DNA from: Nectonema munidae | Taxonomy: Eukaryota > Nematomorpha > Nectonematoida > Nectonematidae | Length of the DNA: 64,000 nucleotides | Reading direction: 5' to 3' | NCBI GenBank assembly: GCA_030549495.1 | Contig: JAUIRK010000570.1 | Location: 248,001 to 312,000 of the forward strand | Shown here: one piece after another, positions 57,140-64,000 of the stretch | How positions within the stretch are numbered: position 1 is the stretch's first letter | Layout: the number at the start of each line of letters is the position of its first letter | The notes under the pieces: model-generated | Told to the model about the DNA's origin: nothing | Database searches by the model: none | What the model saw: only the letters and a program-made list of their open reading frames with translations | Translations under genes and position numbers: made by a program

Positions 57140-57800
57140 ATATTGTAATAATAAATATTGGAAATATATATTATTTATATTATAAATAATTTTCTTATAT
57201 TTTGATTATATTCCATCTAAGCAAGGAACACACTTACAAATTTTGCTCAACATATGTAAGTTTCAGGTAAAAATGAGCTAGTTTGAGAGATAGTGAAGGA
57301 GGTGTATCCTAAGAGATACTAAATTGAAAGAGAATTCATTCTCGCTCCTATAGTTAAGCACGTTTATTTCGTCGAAACCTTGAGTTGTGTGCGTGTACAC
57401 TCTATACACTAGCTTCTTTTTTCAGATGATAGATATACTACTCATTCTGTATCGATTCTACTCAATTTCTTCTCTCTTTCTCCACTTTGAGTTTTATTAC
57501 AGCCATAATTTAACACTTACAAGTTCATTCATATTATATATACATACTTAGTTAAACACATATCCATATACATTATATCTCTTGCATTATATATGTTATA
57601 CATATCTTCATCACCACTATCCTCAGCATCACCGTAATCCTTATCGCCTACTCTCCAATTATTTCATTACAGTATTCTGTATGAAATTGCACCGCCAAAT
57701 TCTTGAAAAAATGTTCACTCACTGTCTCCCACCCTGACCAACTTGGATTCTTTTGTCCTGTGTTTTCAAAGTGATGAAAAATGTAACTGGCGTGTCTCAC
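57140..57800. other. Gene-less stretch, pyrimidine-rich
   Basis: Contains TATA-rich and CATC/CACC-rich parts (57590-57650). No coding segment recognised. It could be the flank of whatever gene the 57.9-kb island belongs to. Confidence 0.35.
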
Positions 57801-57809
57801 TGAAATGAC

Positions 57810-57975
57810 TCAATGTGTGCGTGTTCTTCGCATACTCCTGTCCATCATCTCGCTGCTTTGCGAAAGCACTCGTTTAAGAAAGTTCACCAGCTCTTCAATG
57901 AGACTCTCCTCCATAGGCTTTGTCTTGCCTCCTATATACTGGAGTAAATCGAACAGGATGTAAGTTCTTTTATTC
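57810..57975 (-). CDS. Unidentified coding-like island
   Basis: The minus strand is open for about 55 codons: TYILFDLLQYIGGKTKPMEE, then SLIEELVNFLKRVLSQSSEM and a stop at 57812-57810. The charged, helix-like composition favours this strand. Against it, no good acceptor precedes it on the minus strand, whereas the plus strand has a strong donor (CAGGAT|GTAAGT at about 57960) after a frame beginning MTQCVRVLRILLSIISLLCE, which looks like a signal peptide. So it is either a minus-strand terminal exon or a plus-strand first exon; the choice is open. Product unknown. Confidence 0.3.
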
Positions 57976-57994
57976 TATGGTTAATACTTTAAAG

Positions 57995-58558
57995 CGGTGT
58001 TTCCCAAACTTTTTCTACTCAACGCCCCTATAGAAAACATTTTTCAAAGAAATACCCTCAAAATGACATTACTTCAAAGAAACGCCATCTTTTTTAGACG
58101 GACGACATCATTTCAAAGAAAGCATTTTTACCTATAAAATAGATATTTTTTAAGAATAAAAAATGCATAGACTTTCGTGTGACGTTTAACAAGTTTGGTT
58201 TAACTCCGAACTTTAAATGTTTGTTTTGATATCACAAATGAATTTTGATATCACTACACTCACATTATCCATACACTTTCTTTCCTTAATTAAAATTATA
58301 TTGCCAGCACTAAATCGATTATCTATAAGACTATTTTATTCAATTCCGAAGAATGGAAAGACAATTTAAAATTTTTTTGATATCCAAGGTAAAGCTACTT
58401 ATATATATTTTGCAAAATATAACTATCATATAAATTATACAAAATATTTCTTTTTTTTAAAACAAGAAAAAAATTAGCATATGATACTTGCTATTAGTAA
58501 ATTTCCACAGCGCCCCCAAAATAATTTCAAAACGCTCCTTTGAAGCAGAGATCCACTG
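57995..58558. mobile_element. hAT-type MITE, about 560 bp
   Basis: Left end CGGTGTTTCCCAAACTTTTT is the common arthropod CAGTGTTTCCCAAAC terminus. Right end, read inward, starts CAGTGGATCTCTGCTTCAAA. Near both ends CGCCCC/GGGGGCG words occur. Flanking bases no longer form a clear duplication. Confidence 0.55.
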
Positions 58559-58559
58559 T

Positions 58560-59265
58560 TTTGTCTACTAAACGACCACCTAGCTATAACGACAACTTTC
58601 AATCATTCTGACTTTTGTAAAAAAAACATTTAAACTTTTATTCAAATAAATTATTTTAGCAATAAATTTGCAACAAGTCTAATCTTCTTCAGATCAAAGA
58701 TACCTCAGGAGAAAGGAAAACAATGAGGAGATGATAAAAAGCAGATAATATGGCATTCTTCATCTTCTGCTACTTGTTTTCCGTTCTTGTACCGTAGATT
58801 TGATCTGAAGAAGATTAGGAAGATTTGAATTTTGTATTTAATTAAAAAATTTATTTGAATAAAAGATGTATTATTTTCTACTTATTTAACCCTTTTCACT
58901 TTCATTCAAAGCTTCTCAGACAAAATTCTCTTTCCCTTTCTAAATTTATCCTAATTTGGTCTTTGTCAACACGTGGTAGCTTTGATTAAAGATCGATTAA
59001 TTGGTAAGAATTTAAATGGGATGTTATAGACAGGTGATCGTTTAATAAGTGTGATCGGTTATTGATCATAAGACATAATGAATGTGATTTCGTCGACAGA
59101 CAAAATGAGATATCTAGTTTTGTTAAGAAGATCTGGTGTATATAAATTGTATTATTTTAAACTTTAACACCCTTCCTTTAGCAAAAATAAAGTTATTTTT
59201 TTATTTAAACATGGCTCATTTTGAGATTGGTGAAGTTATAGTTTTGGTGAGACAGTTTAAGTTTT
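58560..59265. other. AT-rich stretch with an inverted pair
   Basis: AATCTTCTTCAGATCAAAGA at 58681 and TTTGATCTGAAGAAGATTAG at 58798 form arms of about 17 bp roughly 100 bp apart, with AAATTTATTTG-like words further out on both sides, so a small foldback element may sit at about 58600-58870. No coding content. Confidence 0.5.
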
Positions 59266-59279
59266 CTTTTGTATAAATA

Positions 59280-59719
59280 CAGGGGCGGATCTAGAAATTG
59301 GCATTAGGGGGGGGAGGATTTTACTAAACTAGAACTCAAATTTCGAGCATATAAATTTAAACTTTATCAAAATTTTTAAAACAAAAAGAAGAATGAGAGC
59401 ATTAAAACGATCTTCTTTCATTGAACTGAAAAATGAATTGATGTGGTAAAACTTGATGTGTTTAAATAATAAATTTACAAAAAAAAATTGGATAATATAA
59501 AATTAATAAGTGTCACACTTAACTAAGATTGAAACATAAAAAACTTTTTAGGGCTTCTCACTTTAGAGAAAGATTGAATCTAAAAAACGAGTTGCAGAAA
59601 TCATCATAATATTTGAGTTTTACGAAAAGAATTAGATCAAGAGAAATTTTCAAGCAATTGGAAATGCAATTTGGGGGGGGGGGGCGTACGCCGGTTTTGC
59701 CCCTTTAAATACGCCAGTG
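59280..59719. mobile_element. 440-bp MITE with a 10-bp flanking duplication
   Basis: Starts CAGGGGCGGATCTAGAAATT and ends TTTAAATACGCCAGTG. It is bounded by identical TGTATAAATA at 59270-59279 and 59720-59729. Two internal G runs lie near the ends. The CAGGGGCGGATC start is typical of hAT MITEs, whose duplication is normally 8 bp, so the extra two matching bases are chance or point to another superfamily. Confidence 0.8.
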
Positions 59720-59869
59720 TGTATAAATATAAATGTTTGGCAAATAATGAGACCCTTTTAAACAATGATATATGTGTTTTTAGGCTGACTTTCCAAATTT
59801 AAATCGTATATATATCAATTTTTTTTATAAAAAGATCAATGTTCATTTTTTAAATGTATGTTGACAGAT

Positions 59870-59955
59870 GGCCTAACAGTGAAGCGTTAGGTATTGATCC
59901 AGTATTTCTGGATTCGATTCTTGATCACAACAAAGGATCTCGTTTGTCTTAAAAA
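59870..59955 (+). repeat. tRNA-like SINE head
   Basis: TGGCCTAACAGTGAAGCGTTAG gives an A-box-like start, and TCTGGATTCGATTCTTGATC a B-box-like block (GGATTCGATTC), at tRNA-like distance. Not clearly the same family as the copies at 23.8, 38.0 and 56.5 kb. Confidence 0.35.
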
Positions 59956-59959
59956 TGTG

Positions 59960-62830
59960 ATGGGGAAAATTCATTTTTAAGATTTTCTTAAAAAAGCTTT
60001 TCTAGATGATTTACACACGTTACATTATTCGCTCTTTTCCTCAAAAATCATTTTCTGTTCGAAAAAAGCTGCATTATGATTTGAGTTGAAAGGGTAAAAT
60101 GTTTAGATTTAACACAATGAATAGAAATAAGGATGATATCATCGTTTCTATTGCGTAAACTTTCTGAATAAATTGGAAAATTATTTGAAATTTTTTTGGG
60201 GAAGAATAAAATTTAAAAAAAAGAGACGACAAAATATAGTATGTCCTCTCCAACAAAAAAAGTGAAGGGGACTTGTCCCCTCGACCCCACGCATACCTCT
60301 TCTTAAAATAAGGTCCATGATCATGTTTAATAAGTGCCAATTTGTATTGATAATAATGTATTGACTATTTCAATATATACAAATAAACGTATTCTTAATT
60401 GGAACTAAAAAAATCAGCTTTATCAAACATTCAAATAAAAAAAAGTTTAATGTGGACAAAAGAAAGAGTAATTTAAAGTTTTTCTGATAGGCTAAAATCA
60501 GCAATGAAACAAAATTGTGTCTTCTTCTTATGGATGCAAATATGTTATAGTACCTAAAGGAATGAGGTATAGCGAACGTTACTTCAAAAGCATTTAATCA
60601 TGAAAGATATGATGACTTTTTTCAAACGATTTATTTTTCAATGTGGAAGAAAACTTTTGCAAGGCACTGTATATTTATTGGTCACGTGTCACTTTGCCAC
60701 TACAAATTTTGTTATTCGGTCATTTCGCTAGCATATCAATTTATTAAGCCCGTTTAAACAGAAGCTGAACATTTGCTCAGTATTTAGTAAGGTTAGTTGT
60801 GGACTCACTTAGTTAATTATTTAGTTAACAAGTAAGTGGCAAGTTAGTCAGTTGTAGTTTTTCTATTGTTATATTTAATTCTGCCATTTATTTATACAAG
60901 ATTTTTAAAATAGTTTTTTTTAAATAAAATTTTTATTTGAATTTCATTAAAACTTTATTCTTCTACTTTCATTTTAAAATAAAGCTACAAGTAAAGATTT
61001 TCTATCTTTAAAAAATTTAAGTTTAGCGCTTGATGCTAAGAGTATATTTTTTCGAAGTAGAAATAATAATGCTGTTTAGAGTGAGTATCATAAGATGCGA
61101 CTAAATGCTCCCATACAAGATAGTATAGAGAGAATATATTGTATTGAACATTATTTTTCAAATATATTTGTATGTATAATGCCTTCTCGATTAAAGGCAT
61201 TAACCACGTGGATAAAAATTCCTTTCCCACTAGCTCTGAGATATACAAGTAGAAAAGGTCTATAACTTTCTACTTCTACGTTTTATATCATCATCCATCG
61301 TGTATATACATACTGCTAACATGCGCAAAATTGTTGTGATGAAATTTTAAAAATGAGTTAATTCCATTAAACCACCACGCTAACTAAACTAAATGCTTAA
61401 CCAACTATAACTAAGAACGCAGCTTTAGTTTACGCTTCACTTTTTACTCGTGTCGAAATATAATTCTCCTTCAATGGCCAGCATACTTGTAAATGGATAA
61501 AGAATTTGAAAGGCTTGCTTCGACCAATTATTTTAATTGTGAAAGTTATGAGCGTAAACTATTTCACATCAAACTCTCTAACTCAGAAGAGAATAAATGG
61601 AAATTACTATTTTTTATCAGAGTTGGCGCAAAGGCGTATTATGTGTTTCGTTTGTACAAAAATTGTATTAAATAACGCAATGCTTAAGAAGTGGCATCGC
61701 TAACATACTAGAAATAAAAAGATTGCTATAGGTTAAAATGTAGTGGGTTATTTCTTCTACTGGTCTTGTATAAACATATCATAATTATGGATAGGATCTA
61801 TATATTTTGGCCTTTGCAAAAGAAAAAATATAGCCCAGATTCCACAATGAAAATAAAAAGATTAATTTATGATTTCTCGAAAGGAGAGAATGTAGTAGTT
61901 CTCCAGCTCACATTTTCTGAGTTAATAATCCTAAAAAGGGACATTTGACGAGTCGTAAAAATTTCTTTCGATATTTTTTAATTCCTTATTTATAGATTTA
62001 TAGGTAAGATAGTAAGTAAAATTAATTAGTTAACCCATTTTGACTTATTATTCTTGTAGATGAATGTACCGTATTTCCAATGGAATCAATAGACATTAAT
62101 TGAAATCTTCTACTTTGCATGCACTTGTTTTATAGATAAATATTTAGTTAATTAATTAATTAAGTTAGTCAGTTAATTAGTAAATTGTTAGTTAGTGAAA
62201 AGTTAATTGTGTAGTTCGATTTAAAAAGGGCCTTTATCTTACTAACTAAAGTAAGTACTACTGATATATAAAAATAATAATACAACAGACATAAAACGCA
62301 ATAACCCATGAAACACAATATTTCGTATTGTGTCAATTCAAAAATCTATCGTGTAGACATTTTTACCTTTGGCCATTTTCACGATCTGTTGTATATGTAT
62401 GCCCAATATTTTAAAATTTCTCATATTCATTAACTATTTTGTTGTTTACTAGTAAATAATTGAAAATTGATCGGTTTGTCAGAGTAACATATGTTATTAC
62501 AAAAGAGGTCAATTTTCAGATATAAGTATCTATATTTGGAATTATTTAAATATATATTTTGTATAAAAAATTAAGCAATTTTTCATTTGGCCGACTCTTT
62601 TGATTTTTCATGGAATATAATAACAATTCAATTTAGGAAGAGACTTTGTATCAATCTCTCATATTAATTCTCTCATATTAACTTCGTATTTTCGAAAATT
62701 TCTCACATCATTCAAAAGATTTTTTCGTTAGGAAATGCTTAAACTTGATCAAAATCCGCTTACTTAATCGAGTAAGAGTCAGTGAACATTGCTTGAATTC
62801 ATTTCTTTACTGATTTTCCTTCTCAGAACA
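59960..62830. other. Long AT-rich region with TTAGT-type tracts
   Basis: Tracts rich in TTAGTTAA, GTTAGT and AACTAAC words lie at 60780-60860, 61370-61420 and 62130-62260. Overlapping plus-strand frames at 61493-61703 have no recognised content. No other gene or element seen. Confidence 0.45.
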
Positions 62831-62834
62831 AAAA

Positions 62835-63324
62835 TTAACCTTTTGAGGACCAGTGAGACAGGAGTGGCCTAGGAATGAAAGCCGCCTGCTTTAATTATAT
62901 AAAATTTATTTGAAAAAGAAAACTGAGGATCAGTCTTTTAAATTTACGTCTTCAAAGTGTTATTTATGACTGTTCTCAACTTAGTTTCTCGTAAGGAAAT
63001 TATCGTTGAGAATCAAGCAGTGCGCCAAACATATTCAAGATTTAAAATAAAACAAACCGTAAGGAATTGAAATATGAAGTTATCTCGTATGACTAAATGA
63101 CAATGGAAATTTTAGCCAAAGATGAAATTCTGACCAATTGCTTGATTTGCAAAGTGGTGATGCCAAAAAAATGATTAAAAAATTTACACAAAAAAATAAC
63201 GACTCTTCTACCTTACTTTTTAATTTAACAGGCACAATGGGGCACCAGTGTCCCAAAAATGCTCTGCTTAATTTATATAAAAAGTCATTGCAATAGAAAA
63301 CGAATGCCTCAAAGGGCTAATTAA
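62835..63324 (+). mobile_element. piggyBac-type non-autonomous element, about 480 bp
   Basis: Left end TTAACCTTTTGAGGACCAGT; right end, read inward, TTAGCCCTTTGAGGCATTCG next to TTAA. Subterminal blocks CTGCTTTAATTATATAAA and CTGCTTAATTTATATAAA occur as direct copies near each end, and ACCAGTG occurs on both sides. No transposase. Confidence 0.65.
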
Positions 63325-63329
63325 TTTAG

Positions 63330-63420
63330 GTATGCAACTATAACTAATGAGCTGACTAATTAGCTGAATAACCGATTAACTAGTGATCTAATGATCTTTT
63401 AACCAAGTAAACTAACCAAC
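63330..63420 (+). repeat. Degenerate AACTA/TTAGT-type tract
   Basis: CTATAACTAATGAGCTGACT, AATTAGCTGAATAACCGATT and AACTAGTGATC-like words crowd into 90 bp directly right of the piggyBac-type element. Confidence 0.45.
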
Positions 63421-63639
63421 TATTGTATTTTTTTCTGTTAGAAATTTTTGACATTCCGCGATTTGTTGGTATTTTATCAGGCACCATCTTCACGCCATGT
63501 GGTAAGAGGTGGACATTGGACATACTTGTGTGTGCATCGATATTTAAATGCTTCAATTCGATTTGACTTTATTGCAAAAAAGAGTGAATATGCAATGGCG
63601 GATAATAATAAAGAATTAATTATTTCAAGTTGAGGAGGA

Positions 63640-63942
63640 GGCTACGCGCGCATAATGAGTGCTTTTTCATTAAAACCAAATCCAAGCCAGAAGTCACGCC
63701 TGACTTTTGTGTACGTGCGTGATTGCGTGAACCATCACTAATGACTTGACGCATTGAGAACCCACTCGCATGAATATTTCAAAGAAATTAGTCTTCTCCT
63801 CTTGATGATAATTCATCCGCGTCACAACTACATACCATTGCCTTATCCTTCCATACTCATCTTTTCGCATAGACATCATAACTTTATCTTCTCACTCTTA
63901 CAGTCTTTTGCTAGACTTTCAAATTAAAAAACACAAAGAATG
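63640..63942 (+). promoter_or_regulatory. Possible first exon ending in ATG|GTAAGG
   Basis: A less AT-rich block (ACGCGCGCATAATGAGTG, then a pyrimidine-rich part up to CTCTTACAG) ends in ACACAAAGAATG directly followed by GTAAGGGTTAG, a good donor. A first exon that ends right after the start codon is known in many animal genes. The rest of such a gene would lie right of the window, so this cannot be confirmed here. Confidence 0.25.
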
Positions 63943-64000
63943 GTAAGGGTTAGCGCATTAAATATATGGATATTTGATTGTATCGCTGTAGTCAAAATAA

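Overview
The window is AT-rich eukaryotic DNA with multi-exon genes, small introns (down to 52 nt), tRNA-derived SINE-like copies, LINE pieces and many short DNA transposons of the hAT, piggyBac and pogo types. The genes (Fe65/APBB, a peripherin-like tetraspanin, METTL13) are animal genes. The repeat content would suit an arthropod, perhaps a crustacean such as a copepod, but the sequence alone does not prove the species. No operons, CRISPR arrays, rRNA genes or intact tRNA genes were seen.

Layout. 1-8.3 kb (+): the 3' half of a Fe65/APBB adaptor gene, with five exons covering the end of PTB1, the linker and all of PTB2. Its introns hold a 127-bp TTAA-type MITE, a LINE reverse-transcriptase fragment, a hAT transposase remnant and a 15-bp minisatellite. 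8.9-12.6 kb: a transposon cluster made of a decayed piggyBac copy and, next to it, a long hAT-like element on the minus strand that is itself split by a second 1.2-kb hAT derivative. 13.98-14.58 kb: a minisatellite built on a GGTACC-containing unit. 20.5-23.8 kb (+): a three-exon peripherin/RDS-like tetraspanin whose reading frame ends where a tRNA-like SINE begins. 28.7-43.6 kb (-): METTL13, the eEF1A methyltransferase, rebuilt as ten exons in which every splice phase agrees; only the exon with the start codon is missing. Its introns hold a LINE 3' end 12 bp from a splice donor, a compositionally distinct open frame near 31.5 kb, hairpins, SINE copies and hAT MITEs. 44-64 kb is mostly non-genic: a LINE ORF1 fragment, a roughly 150-bp satellite of about ten units with a lone inverted unit 1.3 kb upstream, more MITEs and SINEs, and three short coding-like islands (55.0, 55.3 and 57.9 kb) that I could not name.

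The three recognised genes do not form a pathway. Fe65 is a cytoplasmic adaptor that binds the APP tail, the tetraspanin is a membrane scaffold, and METTL13 methylates elongation factor eEF1A. The tetraspanin and METTL13 are convergent. No wholly new system was demonstrated. The most unusual items are the satellite with its inverted sentinel unit, the 31.4-31.9 kb island, the two candidate terminal exons with equal acceptor phase at 55 kb, the nested hAT elements, and a dispersed set of degenerate TTAGT/AACTA tracts.
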